In this document: in pieces, positions 1-9,970 of the stretch | Position numbering within the stretch: the stretch's first letter is position 1 | Layout of the letters: every line of letters starts with the position of its first letter | DNA from: an uncultured Tenacibaculum sp. | GTDB taxonomy: Bacteria; Bacteroidota; Bacteroidia; Flavobacteriales; Flavobacteriaceae | Direction: 5' to 3' | Assembly (NCBI GenBank): GCA_947497895.1 | Contig: CANMIL010000007.1 | Span: 186,001-250,000, forward strand | DNA length: 64,000 nucleotides | The notes under the pieces: generated by a model | Told to the model about the DNA's origin: nothing | Database searches by the model: none | What the model saw: only the letters and a program-made list of their open reading frames with translations | Program-made: the position numbers and the translations under genes

Positions 1-40
1 TAAGTATATTTATTGAATTTTGTTAGTTTTTGTTACGTAG

Positions 41-77
41 AATAGCCTAATCTGGAAGATTAGGCTATTCTTTTTTT
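41..77 (+). terminator. Intrinsic terminator of a gene upstream of the window
   Basis: A perfect 13-bp stem (41-53 with 57-69) closes a 3-nt loop and is followed by C and seven T residues. The T tract lies on the right only, so it acts on the plus strand. It presumably ends a gene whose stop codon lies at or just before position 1. It also separates that transcript from the convergent lipoprotein gene. Confidence 0.85.
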
Positions 78-132
78 ATGCAAAAAACAGAAGCTTTTAT
101 AACCTCCGTTTTATTCGTTTGTTTTGTAACAA

Positions 133-711
133 TTACCTCGTATAATCTATTGCAATATCTAATTTAATAATAGCCGTAGCACCTCCTTGAGAAATATTTT
201 GATCTATTGATTTTCTCAACTTTAAAGAATCCGAGGTTAGTTCAATAATTTCAAGGTCTCCATCACCAATATTTGTAAAAGAACTAATTTCATCAGGTAA
301 ATCAACTTCAACTAGCTCTCCGTTTGAAAGGATTAAAAGATTGTCTCTAAGTTCCCAATCTACAACACTTGTGGTGCTACCTATAGTATAGGTGTCCTGA
401 GTTGTTTGTCCGTTGGAATCTGTTTGTTGCACACTAAGATCGTACGATCCAGAATAATTTGCTTTATTTGGGTTTTCAGTAAAAGTAGTAGTCGCATCAA
501 TGTTAATTGCTCTACCTTCAAAGTCTCCAGTATATAATGATATTGTACCATTTGAAACATCAAAGTTTCCTGAATAGGTATAACTTGCTAAATTCCATTC
601 TCCCAGAAGATCGCTTGCGTTGTAATTAATATCCTCGTCAGATTTTGAACAGCTTGTTAAAACTACCATTGAGATTAACATTATGAGGCTCTTTAAAATT
701 GTTTTTTTCAT
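133..711 (-). CDS. Lipocalin-like lipoprotein
   Basis: A 192-residue secreted lipoprotein. A hydrophobic signal segment (about residues 4-18) ends in a lipobox with the lipidated Cys at 21, followed by an acidic Ser/Asp stretch. The mature part starts with a Leu-Leu-Gly-Glu-Trp motif typical of the lipocalin-like beta-barrel domains common in Bacteroidota lipoproteins, and contains many short beta-type segments. It is monocistronic and convergent with whatever lies left of the window. No substrate can be inferred; lipocalin-like is a fold-level guess from the N-terminal motif and length. Confidence 0.8.
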   Translation of the reverse strand: MKKTILKSLIMLISMVVLTSCSKSDEDINYNASDLLGEWNLASYTYSGNFDVSNGTISLYTGDFEGRAINIDATTTFTENPNKANYSGSYDLSVQQTDSNGQTTQDTYTIGSTTSVVDWELRDNLLILSNGELVEVDLPDEISSFTNIGDGDLEIIELTSDSLKLRKSIDQNISQGGATAIIKLDIAIDYTR

Positions 712-1024
712 ATTAGTTTTTAATTAAAATAATTTAAAATATATACAAAAAAGAGTATGATTATAATATCAATTGAGGGATAAAATAGATCATAGCAGCT
801 TTTTTGGTTTATACAAAGTTATCATTTTTAGGGAGATAAGTAGTTTTTGATCATTGTTTTTTTATAAGACAGGTAAAATGTATAGAATAAAATTAGGTCA
901 ATTTTTAAGGTTGTAGCCAGAAATTGACTCTTTAATTCGTCTTCGGAGATTGAAAATAAAACCTATGATGTTTCTTATATTCGCTCGCGGACTCAAAAAA
1001 ATTGGTTACAATTAAAACATATTT
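712..1024. other. 313-bp AT-rich intergenic region
   Basis: Lies between two divergently transcribed genes and should hold both promoters. No perfect TTG-N19-TAnnTTTG promoter was seen. A short open stretch at its right end (about 923-1042) has no start codon and was rejected as a gene. No repeats or hairpins of note. Confidence 0.5.
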
Positions 1025-2458
1025 ATGAAGATTAAAACTTTAGCATTTGCAATAGCTATTTGCTTACAAACATTGGTGTACTCACAGAATCTAACAATTA
1101 AACCTTATGAATTTATATCGAGAGCAGGCGACACGATTCAAGCTGAACTAGGGAAGTTTAAGGTTTTAGAAGATAGAAGTAATAAGTCAGCAGATTCGAT
1201 AGAACTTGCCTTTGTTCGATTTAAAAGTACAAATCCGAATCCAGGCAAACCGATCGTTTACCTTTCAGGAGGACCTGGTGGTTCTGGTATTTCAACTGCT
1301 AAAGGCAACCGTTTTCAATTGTTTATGAAATTACGTGAGGTCACCGATGTTATAGCTTTTGATCAGCGCGGTACAGGAATGTCACAACAACTTCTTAATT
1401 GTCCATACTACGTTAATTTTGAGTTAGAAAAAGCAATTGATAAACCTGAATACATACAGAAAACCAAAGAAAATATTACAAAATGTCTAAGTTTTTGGAA
1501 AAAAGAAAAAGTTAATCTATATGCCTACAATACAACAGAAAACGCAAATGATATTGATGATTTGAGAAAGGTTTTGGGAGCGGATAAAATTTCAATTTGG
1601 GGTATTAGTTATGGTTCACATCTTGCATTCGAGTATATTAGACTTTTTAAAGATAAGATTGATAAAATGGTACTGGCAAGTCTCGAAGGATCAGATGAAA
1701 CGATTAAGTTACCTAAAAATACAGAAAATTTTGTTTTTAAAATAGCTGAACTTGCAAAGGAAAATTATGGTTTCGAAAAGAAGTACCCTAACTTAAAAGA
1801 GCACATAATTAAAGTTCATGAAAGATTGGAGAAAGAACCAGTAAAAGCTACTTTTCAAAATAGGAGAGGAGCCGTTGAGACAGTTGGAATTTCAAATTTT
1901 GAATTACAGGCAGCTGTTGCTACATTTTACTTAAAAAATCCTAAGGATATAAAAAGACTTCCAAAAGTTTATACTCAGATGTATCATGGAGATTTTTCAG
2001 CAATAGCTCCGAATGTTATGATTATGAAACGTTACATTTTTAGCAGAATACGACCGATGTCATTTGCAATGGACATGCAAAGCGGGATATCTAAGGAGCG
2101 TCGAAATTTGGTGAAAAACCAAATAGATCATTCACTATTGGGAAGTAACATTAATTTTCTACTTTTCGAATGGATGTCAGAATTAAATTTTCCAATGCTG
2201 CCTAATAAGTTTAGAAAATTAAAAAATAATAAAGTGAATGCGCTATTATTTAGTGGTAATATGGATGGGAGAACTTATTTAAGTAGTGGAATTGAAATAG
2301 CTAAAAAATTTGAAAATGGTAAACATATTATAGTTGAAAATGCCGGACATGATTTATATATGAGCTCGCCTCGAATAGGAGACACAATTCTGGATTTTTT
2401 TAAAGGAATTAACGTAAATATTGACCGTATTAAATTGGAACCAGTAAAGTTCGAATAG
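1025..2458 (+). CDS. Secreted alpha/beta hydrolase, S33 peptidase-like
   Basis: A 477-residue exported hydrolase. An N-terminal signal peptide (about 1-20, ending Tyr-Ser-Gln) precedes an alpha/beta-hydrolase core. The oxyanion-hole motif GGPGGSG is at 82-88, DQRGTG at 113-118 and the nucleophile elbow GISYG at 193-197 (Ser195). Asp414 and His442 sit at the positions expected for the acid and base of the triad. The GGPGG plus DQRG combination is typical of proline iminopeptidase and TAP-like hydrolases (family S33), so a periplasmic aminopeptidase or esterase is likely. The substrate is unknown. The following lipoprotein gene starts about 110 bp downstream on the same strand and may be co-transcribed. 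Confidence 0.85.
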   Translation: MKIKTLAFAIAICLQTLVYSQNLTIKPYEFISRAGDTIQAELGKFKVLEDRSNKSADSIELAFVRFKSTNPNPGKPIVYLSGGPGGSGISTAKGNRFQLFMKLREVTDVIAFDQRGTGMSQQLLNCPYYVNFELEKAIDKPEYIQKTKENITKCLSFWKKEKVNLYAYNTTENANDIDDLRKVLGADKISIWGISYGSHLAFEYIRLFKDKIDKMVLASLEGSDETIKLPKNTENFVFKIAELAKENYGFEKKYPNLKEHIIKVHERLEKEPVKATFQNRRGAVETVGISNFELQAAVATFYLKNPKDIKRLPKVYTQMYHGDFSAIAPNVMIMKRYIFSRIRPMSFAMDMQSGISKERRNLVKNQIDHSLLGSNINFLLFEWMSELNFPMLPNKFRKLKNNKVNALLFSGNMDGRTYLSSGIEIAKKFENGKHIIVENAGHDLYMSSPRIGDTILDFFKGINVNIDRIKLEPVKFE

Positions 2459-2568
2459 GTAAAAGTTAAATAAAGTAACAAGGAATAATATCTATTTCTG
2501 ACAATGCATTATTTCCTTTATGAATAGGTTTTCTTAAATATAAACTTGAAATTATTCGATTGATTAGA

Positions 2569-3456
2569 ATGAAAAAGATACTAATTACTTTGTGTATTAC
2601 TATAACCATTGTGAGTTGTAGAAAGGAAAAACAAAATTTAACTATGTTATCTGACACAGATAATATTCCTCAAGGTATTCCTATAGATTTCGAGCCAGGT
2701 TTAACACCTCCGAATAAGTTAATACATAAAGGAGTATTTAGTCCTGATTTGAAGGAGTATTATTATACTATTTCTGATCCGAATTTTGACAATTTTGATG
2801 TATTTGTAGTTAAACAGCAAGAAGGAGGTTGGTCTAAGTCTGAGAAAGCATTTTTTAATAGTGACTATAATGAACACGGAATGAGTTTTTCTCCTGATGG
2901 AAAAGTGCTTTATTTTAGTTCAACGAGACCTGTTGATGTAAAAGAAGTTCTTCCTACTTGGCATATTTGGATATCTGAAAAAGTTAACGGGAAATGGTCT
3001 GATCCGACTTTTGTCGATATTAAGAATTTAAGGGAGAAATTAGTTTCACATCCCGTAATGACAAATAAAGGCAATTTATATTTTCATGTGAGTAATTTGG
3101 ATTACAGTGAAATGGATATTTATTATTCGAAACAAGAGGGGAAGCATTTTAGGGACGCTGAAAAGGTTTCGTTTTCCAACATCGAAGATCAGAGAAAGTG
3201 TACTCCCTATGTTTCTCCTAATGAAGATTTTCTAATTTATGCGGCAATTGGAAATCAACTTGATTTATATATAAGTCTTAATGATGGGAAAGGAAATTGG
3301 GGAGAGCCGAAAAAATTAAACGATCGAATCAACGATTCGGGGCAGGGAAATCCCTATGTTACTCCAGATAATAAATATCTATTTTTCACTAGAGGAAAGT
3401 ATGAAGATAAAAATTGGAAAGTGAAATGGGTTAATATTGAAAATGAGTTACGATAA
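2569..3456 (+). CDS. PD40/TolB-like beta-propeller lipoprotein
   Basis: About 295 residues starting at ATG 2569; an in-frame TTG nine bases upstream is less likely. The signal peptide ends in a lipobox (Ile-Val-Ser-Cys). The mature protein shows repeated blades of the PD40 type: Phe-Ser-Pro-Asp at the start of several repeats (GVFSPDLKEYYYT, MSFSPDGKVLYFSS, YVSPNEDFLIYA, YVTPDNKYLFFTR), separated by 40-60 residues. This is the six-bladed TolB-like propeller fold common in surface and periplasmic proteins of Bacteroidota. Function is unknown; it probably binds protein or glycan. It follows the S33-like hydrolase on the same strand. Confidence 0.85.
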   Translation: MKKILITLCITITIVSCRKEKQNLTMLSDTDNIPQGIPIDFEPGLTPPNKLIHKGVFSPDLKEYYYTISDPNFDNFDVFVVKQQEGGWSKSEKAFFNSDYNEHGMSFSPDGKVLYFSSTRPVDVKEVLPTWHIWISEKVNGKWSDPTFVDIKNLREKLVSHPVMTNKGNLYFHVSNLDYSEMDIYYSKQEGKHFRDAEKVSFSNIEDQRKCTPYVSPNEDFLIYAAIGNQLDLYISLNDGKGNWGEPKKLNDRINDSGQGNPYVTPDNKYLFFTRGKYEDKNWKVKWVNIENELR

Positions 3457-3537
3457 GTGTATTGAAATATATTCTATCAGTTTTTAACAAAAGAAAGCAG
3501 ATTTCTTGAAGAGAATATTAGAATAAGCTAAAAGTTA

Positions 3538-4425
3538 CTATTCAGAAAAATGTTCCGTAAAATTCGAAATAAAATCATTCATGTATTTTTTTGCTTTGTC
3601 GGTAGTTCGATGCACTAAATAATGTGTTCTCTTTAATCCGTTTTTACTAATGGATTTAAATACGATGTCATCTGAAAGTTTAAAGGAACTTGTTGCCCAT
3701 TTAGGCATGCAAACAATCCCCATATTCGCATAAACCATTTCTAAAGCAATTTCAGTAAGAGGAATTGCGGAGATTTTTTTTGGATTTCTTTTGTTAGGTT
3801 TTAGGAATTGCTCGTAAACAGATACGGTTTCTAGTGGAAATGAATGAATGATTAAATGGCTATTCTCAAAATCATGACATTCTAAAAAGTTCTTTTTAGC
3901 TAATGAGTTTTCTTTATGCATAATAGCAAAAACTTCGTCTTCGTAAATTTCGATACTTGATAGGTTTTTATTTAATGGTTTTGATGTAACCAAAGCGATG
4001 TCTATTTCATTAGACAAAACTTTCGGCATCGCTTGATGGGTTACTTCGAGAATTAAGTCAATATTAATCTCAGGATATAAGAGTCCCATTTTCTGGATAA
4101 AAGAGGCAAGTCCTTGATAGAAGCTATAGCATTCAGTGCTTATCTTAATTGTTCCTGTGGATCCATTTTGTAGCTGCCTTATGTTTTTGAAACCAAGATC
4201 AAGTTTCTCAAGTATTTCATTTCCTAATTTATAAAGTTCAGCACCTTCATCGGTAAGTTCCCATTTATTACGTGTTCTGATAAAAACTTTAAAACCTAGT
4301 TTTTCTTCTAATTCTCGTAATTGATGACTTAAAGCAGATTGAGTAAGAAATAGCTTTCCAGCAGAATTGGCAATACTACCTTCTTCTGCAATAGTTTTTA
4401 TTAATCTAAAATACTTGATTTCCAT
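3538..4425 (-). CDS. LysR-family transcriptional regulator
   Basis: A 295-residue LysR-type regulator, with the start placed at the Met of MEIKYFRLIK (4425); a longer in-frame start at 4443 would add six residues unlike the family. The N-terminal winged helix-turn-helix covers about residues 1-60, with the usual pattern of Ala/Ser-rich helix, SQSALSHQLRELEEKLG-type recognition helix and FIRTRNKWELTDEG wing. The rest is the two-lobed LysR effector domain. It is divergent from the NTF2-like gene 133 bp away, the classic arrangement for a LysR regulator and its target. The effector is unknown. Confidence 0.93.
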   Translation of the reverse strand: MEIKYFRLIKTIAEEGSIANSAGKLFLTQSALSHQLRELEEKLGFKVFIRTRNKWELTDEGAELYKLGNEILEKLDLGFKNIRQLQNGSTGTIKISTECYSFYQGLASFIQKMGLLYPEINIDLILEVTHQAMPKVLSNEIDIALVTSKPLNKNLSSIEIYEDEVFAIMHKENSLAKKNFLECHDFENSHLIIHSFPLETVSVYEQFLKPNKRNPKKISAIPLTEIALEMVYANMGIVCMPKWATSSFKLSDDIVFKSISKNGLKRTHYLVHRTTDKAKKYMNDFISNFTEHFSE

Positions 4426-4530
4426 AGAAACCAAAGTTACCATTTTGTTCGTAATTTATTCGTTGAAAAAATTTCATAAAGCTATTAAAAAGTATCAATT
4501 TCTTTACTTTATCGGAGTATAATCTAGTTC

Positions 4531-4538
4531 TAGTTTTG
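4531..4538 (+). promoter_or_regulatory. Putative promoter -7 box (TAGTTTTG)
   Basis: Matches the Bacteroidota -7 consensus TAnnTTTG and lies 20 bp before the ATG of the NTF2-like gene at 4559. No convincing TTG -33 element is seen at the usual spacing, which would fit activation by the divergent LysR regulator. Confidence 0.5.
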
Positions 4539-4558
4539 CGGAAACTAAATTTTAAATT

Positions 4559-4948
4559 ATGCAGCAACAAAAATCGAATCCAGTCAATGATTTACTAAAT
4601 GCAATACAAATCTATTTTGAAGCCATTCATTATTGTGATACAGAAAAGCTAAATAAAGTATTTCACAAGAGTTCAAGTCTTTTCGACGTTGATAATAGAG
4701 AAGTTTTTGTGGAATCTATAGCGAGTTTTAGTGATGATGTAGGAGGGAGGGTGTCTCCAGCAAGTAAAGGACAAGAGCTTGAAGCGGAAGTTTTAATGAT
4801 AGATTGGCTGTCAACAGCATGTGCGACAGTAAAAATTAGAATTAGAGCACATCATAACATTTTTGTTGATCATTTAGGATTTGTTAATGGAGAGAATGGA
4901 TGGCAAATTGTTTCTAAAATTTGGCATTTGGAAAAAGTTATAAACTAA
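4559..4948 (+). CDS. NTF2-like (lumazine-binding type) protein
   Basis: A 129-residue cytoplasmic protein with no signal peptide. Length and pattern match the NTF2-like/SnoaL superfamily cone fold, in particular the putative lumazine-binding group: an N-terminal helix with YFEAIHYCDTEKLNKVFHKSS, a central strand with Ala-Thr-Val-Lys-Ile-Arg-Ile, and a C-terminal NGENGWQIVSKIWH strand typical of these proteins. Members bind small hydrophobic ligands or act as small hydrolases. The ligand cannot be read from sequence. Divergence from the LysR gene makes regulation by it likely. Confidence 0.8.
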   Translation: MQQQKSNPVNDLLNAIQIYFEAIHYCDTEKLNKVFHKSSSLFDVDNREVFVESIASFSDDVGGRVSPASKGQELEAEVLMIDWLSTACATVKIRIRAHHNIFVDHLGFVNGENGWQIVSKIWHLEKVIN

Positions 4949-4954
4949 TAAAAA

Positions 4955-4980
4955 AGCACCTCAACAGAGGTGCTCTTTTT
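4955..4980. terminator. Bidirectional intrinsic terminator
   Basis: A perfect 8-bp stem AGCACCTC/GAGGTGCT with an AACA loop, flanked by an A run on the left and a T run on the right. It can end the plus-strand NTF2-like gene (stop about 6 bp upstream) and the convergent minus-strand uvrA gene. Confidence 0.9.
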
Positions 4981-4996
4981 ATATGGTCTATTAAAA

Positions 4997-7786
4997 TTAT
5001 CGCAACTTTTCAGCCAAGTACTTTGCGGTAAATGATTCTTTGTTTTTGATTAACTCTTCAGGAGTTCCTGAAAAAACAAGATTACCACCTCTTTTACCAC
5101 CTTCTGTACCTAGATCGATAATGTAATCTGCACATTTAATAAGTTCAATATTATGTTCAATAACGATAATAGAATGTCCTTTTTCAATTAAGGCATTAAA
5201 AGAGTTTAGAAGCTTTTTAATATCGTGAAAATGAAGCCCTGTTGTTGGTTCATCGAAAATAAAAAGTGCTTTATCTTTTGTATTCCCTTTAACCAAGAAT
5301 GAGGCAAGTTTAATTCTTTGTGCTTCTCCACCGGATAAGGTCGAAGACGATTGCCCTAGTTTTACATAGCCCAAACCAACATCTTGCAAAGGTTTTAGTT
5401 TTCTGGCGATTCGAGTTTCGTTGTGCAGTGTGAAAAAGGCTACGGCATCGTCAATTGTTAAGTTCAGAATATCATCAATATTTTTACCTTCAAAATTAAC
5501 TTCCAGTATTTCCTTTTTGAAACGTTTTCCGTTACAAGCTTCGCATTCTAAATGAACGTCAGCCATAAACTGCATTTCTATGGTAACTTCACCTTCTCCT
5601 TTACATACTTCACATCGTCCTCCTTCCACATTAAATGAAAAATGCTTCGGTTGGTAGTTTCTAATTTTAGATAACTTCTGAGACGATAGTAATTTTCGAA
5701 TATCGTCATAAGCTTTTATATAGGTTACAGGATTCGATCTCGATGATCTTCCAATAGGATTTTGATCGATAAACTCTACATGTTTTATAAAATCGTAGCT
5801 TCCGTTAACATCAGAATGCTGTCCGAGTTTGTCACCATAACCTATTAATTTTTTCTGCATGGCTGGGTACAGAATCTTTTTTACAAGTGTACTTTTTCCA
5901 CTTCCAGATACTCCTGTGATCACCGTTAAATTATTTAAAGGGAAAGAAACATCAATGTTTTTTAAATTGTTTTCTCTAGCCCCAATAATATTGATCATAT
6001 CTTTTGAAGCTCTACGGTTTTTGGGCAGCTCAATATTTAGTTTCTCAGAAAGGTATTGAGAAGTTAAAGATTCTGATTTTAAAATTTCTTTGAAAGTACC
6101 TTCAGCAACAACATTACCTCCATAAGTCCCGGCTTCAGGTCCAATATCAATAATATAGTCTGCTTCTTTCATGATGTCTTCATCATGTTCAACAACAATC
6201 ACTGTATTTCCAAGATCCCTAAGGTTTTTTAGAACTTTGATAAGGCGTTCAGTGTCTTTAGGGTGCAATCCAATACTCGGTTCATCTAAAATATACATTG
6301 ATCCTACCAAACTACTTCCTAAAGAAGTTGCTAGATTAATACGTTGACTTTCTCCTCCCGATAGTGTATTTGAGGTTCGATTAAGAGTTAAATAACTTAA
6401 ACCAACATCTCTTAAAAACTGTAATCTACTGTTGATTTCAGCCAAAAGTCTTTTACCAATCTGTTCTTCATGAGTAGATAGTTTGATTGAAGCAAAATAA
6501 TCAGATAGTTCGTCTAAAGGAAGTTCAACTAATTCTGAAATTGTTTTTCCGTATACTTGAACATAGTTCGCTTCTTTTCTCAAACGTTTACCATGGCACT
6601 CAGGACAAGTAGTTTTTCCTCGGTAACGGGAAAGCATTACCCTGTTTTGAATTTTATAACTTTTTTCCTCTAATGTTTTAAAAAGATGGTTAATACCTTT
6701 GAATCTTTTTGTTCCATTCCAAACCATTTCCTGTTGTTCATCGGTAAGCTCGAACCATGGTTTATGAATCGGAATTCCAAATTCTTCCGCATGAAGAATT
6801 AAGTTGTTTTTATATTTTTTATAGCTATCCGTTTTAAAAGGAAAGATAGCGTCTTCGTATATAGATAAACCAGTATTCGGAATTACAAGCTCTTCATCAA
6901 TTCCAACGACACTTCCGTATCCTTCACAAGTAGGACAAGCTCCATAGGGATTGTTAAAGCTAAAAAAGTGTGTGTTTGGCTCTAAAAAGGTGATTCCGTC
7001 GAGTTCAAATTTATTGCTGAACTCTGTTGTTTTCTCAGTTGATAAATCATGGATTTGACAAATACCTTTTCCTTCAAAAAAAGCAGTTTGTACAGCATCT
7101 CCCAAACGATTATAAAAGTCATCTTCATGTTTTACGACAATTCTATCAACCACTAAGAAAAAATGATCTCCTTTAAAGTCATTTACAGGAAAGTCATCGA
7201 TTCTGTATACAGTTTCCTTGTATTTTAAACGGGCATAACCTTGCTGTTTTAATACTTGTAAAACTGTTTCCAATTTTCTATTTTCATTAATAGAAATGGG
7301 AGCAAGTAACAATAACTTGGTTCTTTCTTCGAACTCTTTTACAAAGTTTATAACATCGGTTACCGTATGTTTTTTAACTTCTTTACCTGAAATAGGGGAG
7401 TAGGTTTTACCTATTCGAGCGTATAGTAACTTTATATAATCGTAAATTTCGGTAGAGGTTCCTACTGTAGATCGTGGATTGGTAGAATTCACTTTTTGCT
7501 CAATAGCAATTGCTGGAGCAATTCCCTTGATATAATCTACTTTAGGTTTATGAAGTTTTCCTAAGAACTGTCGGGCATATGAAGATAAACTTTCTACATA
7601 ACGTCTTTGACCTTCGGCATATAATGTGTCGAAAGCTAAAGAAGATTTTCCCGAACCTGAAAGTCCAGTGATAACTACTAATTTATTTCTTGGAATAACA
7701 ACATCAATATCTTTTAGGTTATGGAGTTTAGCTCCCTTTATGATAATATTTTCCTTAGGGTTTACCTTAGAAATGTCTCTTTTCAT
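4997..7786 (-). CDS. uvrA: Excinuclease ABC subunit A (UvrA)
   Basis: The 929-residue damage-recognition ATPase of nucleotide excision repair. Two ABC modules are visible: Walker [10 protein letters not shown] at 41-49 with signature LSGGE near 475 and Walker B YILDEPS near 498; second Walker [10 protein letters not shown] at 625-633 with signature near 817 and FIFDEPT near 843. The C-terminal zinc module has Cys pairs at 725/728 and 748/751. In the first zinc module only the second Cys pair (284/287) is present; the segment where E. coli UvrA has its first pair reads FELDGITF. A further CxxC pair is at 394/397. The gene is monocistronic and shares a bidirectional terminator with the NTF2-like gene. 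Uncertainty is limited to whether it is the main UvrA or a paralogue. Confidence 0.96.
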   Translation of the reverse strand: MKRDISKVNPKENIIIKGAKLHNLKDIDVVIPRNKLVVITGLSGSGKSSLAFDTLYAEGQRRYVESLSSYARQFLGKLHKPKVDYIKGIAPAIAIEQKVNSTNPRSTVGTSTEIYDYIKLLYARIGKTYSPISGKEVKKHTVTDVINFVKEFEERTKLLLLAPISINENRKLETVLQVLKQQGYARLKYKETVYRIDDFPVNDFKGDHFFLVVDRIVVKHEDDFYNRLGDAVQTAFFEGKGICQIHDLSTEKTTEFSNKFELDGITFLEPNTHFFSFNNPYGACPTCEGYGSVVGIDEELVIPNTGLSIYEDAIFPFKTDSYKKYKNNLILHAEEFGIPIHKPWFELTDEQQEMVWNGTKRFKGINHLFKTLEEKSYKIQNRVMLSRYRGKTTCPECHGKRLRKEANYVQVYGKTISELVELPLDELSDYFASIKLSTHEEQIGKRLLAEINSRLQFLRDVGLSYLTLNRTSNTLSGGESQRINLATSLGSSLVGSMYILDEPSIGLHPKDTERLIKVLKNLRDLGNTVIVVEHDEDIMKEADYIIDIGPEAGTYGGNVVAEGTFKEILKSESLTSQYLSEKLNIELPKNRRASKDMINIIGARENNLKNIDVSFPLNNLTVITGVSGSGKSTLVKKILYPAMQKKLIGYGDKLGQHSDVNGSYDFIKHVEFIDQNPIGRSSRSNPVTYIKAYDDIRKLLSSQKLSKIRNYQPKHFSFNVEGGRCEVCKGEGEVTIEMQFMADVHLECEACNGKRFKKEILEVNFEGKNIDDILNLTIDDAVAFFTLHNETRIARKLKPLQDVGLGYVKLGQSSSTLSGGEAQRIKLASFLVKGNTKDKALFIFDEPTTGLHFHDIKKLLNSFNALIEKGHSIIVIEHNIELIKCADYIIDLGTEGGKRGGNLVFSGTPEELIKNKESFTAKYLAEKLR

Positions 7787-8199
7787 TTGTCTGTTTTTGC
7801 TACCTTCAATTATCAGTTGTGTGAAGCTTATTTAAAATATAACCTTCTGAATTAGAGATATAGTTAAGTTAAAAATCTATGATCCACACCTTCTAAAAAA
7901 TGAGGCATAAAAATACGGCTTTATTTCATATGAATAAAGAGAAGTTTTTGGGATATTGATAAAAAAGCACACCACGAAATATGGTTTGGTTAATATTTAT
8001 AATTAGTTTAAAAGTTCCTGTTATGCAGTAGCTAGTTCGGCTTCAAGTTTTGAGAGTCTCGTTTAATCTATTGATCTTCGTTAAGGTAAGGTTAGTGAGG
8101 TATTACTTTTCAATTGATAGTCATGAGAATATATCAAGGATTTACCTATGGTAAATAATAAGTTAAGTAAGAAAGATATTTTCAAGGTTAATTAAATAA
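7787..8199. other. Gene-free stretch between uvrA and the flavin oxidase
   Basis: About 410 bp with many stops in all frames. It should contain the uvrA promoter at its left end. The only structured element is a small inverted repeat at 8140-8156 (ATTTACC, 3-nt loop, GGTAAAT) without a T tract. No gene, tRNA or clear small RNA seen. Confidence 0.5.
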
Positions 8200-8220
8200 A
8201 ATCCCCTTCGAAAGAAGGGG
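8193..8220 (-). terminator. Intrinsic terminator of the flavin oxidase gene
   Basis: A 7-bp GC-rich stem CCCCTTC/GAAGGGG closes a GAAA loop at 8203-8220. Read on the minus strand it is followed by ATTTTATTTAATT, a T-rich tract. It lies 10 bp past the stop codon of the oxidase gene. Confidence 0.85.
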
Positions 8221-8230
8221 AGGAGTAAGT

Positions 8231-9970
8231 TTAAATAATGGTTTTTCTGGATCTAAAATGATTAAACGGATCTTCTGAATAGTTTTCTTTTATTTTGATT
8301 AGTTTATCATAGCTATCAGCGAAATAAGTTTTAGTAGGAATAGAGCTATCTTTAAAACTTATAAAAGCACCAGAGGTATTTGGAATATCGAAATCTCTAC
8401 ATACTTCTACCCAATCTAAGGCTCTGTTGGTATAGTCATACAACGTATTGTCTTGGAAATTTTTTATTTTTTCTTCGATATACTTTTTCATAGCGGGATC
8501 CATATTTGCGTCTAAAGCTTCCCACCAACATTGATATTGGATAGTATATTGCTTATCGTTATATGGAAAGGCACTATTCGTTTCAGGATGATTCTTGTAA
8601 AAATCTCCCGTTATTGCTCCCAAAGTAATATATGAGGTAATAGTGTTTTTTCTGTTATGTTCGTTTAATAAAGAAGAACATAAACTTTCAATTAACTTTT
8701 GATGTCCATTTTTACCATTGGCATTTAAACCATCACGATCTACCAAGCGAGAGGTTATTTTATGTGGAGCAGGAAGATCTAAATCAGGTTGTAAAGGAGT
8801 TCCCATTAATAAATCATGACCTAATAAGGCAGTTCTGATTTCATTAAAAGATTCTCTATCCCATGAACTCATTAAATTTTCACCGTAATTGCTTTTGTTT
8901 TTGAAATCAGCACCTGTTGCAGGTTCTATCGTTAGCATATCCTCTGAAACAGCAAGTACACCTGTAAAGTTGGATTGAATATATTCTCTTAAACTATCTT
9001 CATTTCCTTCCCAATAACCATTAAATTGACAATTCAAATTAATAGTTTTATAAGGAACAGGAGTGTTTTCATCCCACGACCTTGCACTCATTTTTAAGTT
9101 TGTACCAATAAGCTCTGGTGAGTTATTAGGTTGAATAAGTTCTTCCCATTTTACCAATACATCAAGTGCAGGAACATCCCCAATAACTTCATCAGGATTG
9201 ATATCGCTATATGGATTCCAAACAATATTAAATCGGTGTAATACTTTCGGTAGTTCGAATGTTTTAATTCTAAGCTCAGTTACTATTCCATAACTCATTC
9301 CGCCTCCACCTCTCAGTGCCCAAAGCAAATCTGGAATCTCGTCATTTTTTTCATCGAGTTTTATAAATTCTCCATTACCTAATAAAATGGTAGCTCCAAC
9401 TAAACGTTCGCAGCACATTCCATATTTACGAGTCCATGGTCCCCAACCACCTCCCATGGTGAACCCGGCAATACCAACCGTAGCACAAGTACCATGAGGA
9501 ATCATCACATCTTGGTCAGCTAACCTAGAGGTAAGGTCTTTAAAACGAATACCTGGACGTATATACGCGATTTTCTCTCCATCAACTTCTTTAACAAAAA
9601 CTTTTTCATTATTGTGTTCAGGGTAGTTCAGTTTTGAAACATCAATAAGAACCACGTTGGTTCCAGTACACTCTCCTTCATGATCGTGTCCTCCAGCTCT
9701 TACTTTAAATGGGAGTTTGTTATTTTTTGCTGCCTTAAAAGTATTTTGAACATCTTCTGGACTTTCACAATAAACAATAACAAAAGGATTGAATTGAAGT
9801 CTCCTATTAAAAATACGGCTATTTTTAAAATGCTCATAAACATTATCCAAGCTTCCCCAGTTTGTGGATACCGTTACGTTTGAGGGTAAAGATTCCTGAA
9901 TCTCTTTTAAAAAATTATCAATGTTTTCTTTTAGTAATTTGTTTACTTCTTCTTGAATATCGGTTTTCAT
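8231..9970 (-). CDS. FAD-linked oxidase with bicovalent flavin (BBE-like)
   Basis: A 579-residue oxidoreductase of the FAD_binding_4 (PP-loop) plus BBE families. FAD probably attaches twice: to His95 in the VRAGGHDHEG motif and to Cys162 in HGTCATVGIAG, the pair used by berberine-bridge enzyme, hexose oxidase and gluco-oligosaccharide oxidase. The C-terminus (about 510-575) matches the BBE domain with its Tyr-x-Lys-Leu-x-x-Ile-Lys-x-x-Tyr...Pro-Phe-x-x-Phe pattern. There is no Tat or Sec signal, so it appears cytoplasmic, although many relatives are exported. Likely reaction: oxidation of a sugar or alcohol by O2; the substrate is unknown. Monocistronic, with its own terminator. Confidence 0.9.
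   Translation of the reverse strand: MKTDIQEEVNKLLKENIDNFLKEIQESLPSNVTVSTNWGSLDNVYEHFKNSRIFNRRLQFNPFVIVYCESPEDVQNTFKAAKNNKLPFKVRAGGHDHEGECTGTNVVLIDVSKLNYPEHNNEKVFVKEVDGEKIAYIRPGIRFKDLTSRLADQDVMIPHGTCATVGIAGFTMGGGWGPWTRKYGMCCERLVGATILLGNGEFIKLDEKNDEIPDLLWALRGGGGMSYGIVTELRIKTFELPKVLHRFNIVWNPYSDINPDEVIGDVPALDVLVKWEELIQPNNSPELIGTNLKMSARSWDENTPVPYKTINLNCQFNGYWEGNEDSLREYIQSNFTGVLAVSEDMLTIEPATGADFKNKSNYGENLMSSWDRESFNEIRTALLGHDLLMGTPLQPDLDLPAPHKITSRLVDRDGLNANGKNGHQKLIESLCSSLLNEHNRKNTITSYITLGAITGDFYKNHPETNSAFPYNDKQYTIQYQCWWEALDANMDPAMKKYIEEKIKNFQDNTLYDYTNRALDWVEVCRDFDIPNTSGAFISFKDSSIPTKTYFADSYDKLIKIKENYSEDPFNHFRSRKTII

Noticed and set aside
923..1042. Open stretch encoding a protein-like C-terminal piece just before the S33-like hydrolase
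   Set aside because: A stop codon bounds it on the left, it has no start codon, and it overlaps the next gene start. Could be an old gene remnant but there is no homology to support it.
5859..7835. Open frames antisense to uvrA (5859-6059 and 7626-7835)
   Set aside because: Both mirror the Walker A regions of uvrA on the other strand and have no independent support.
8140..8156. Inverted repeat ATTTACC-N3-GGTAAAT as a terminator
   Set aside because: No T tract on either side and no gene ends there.
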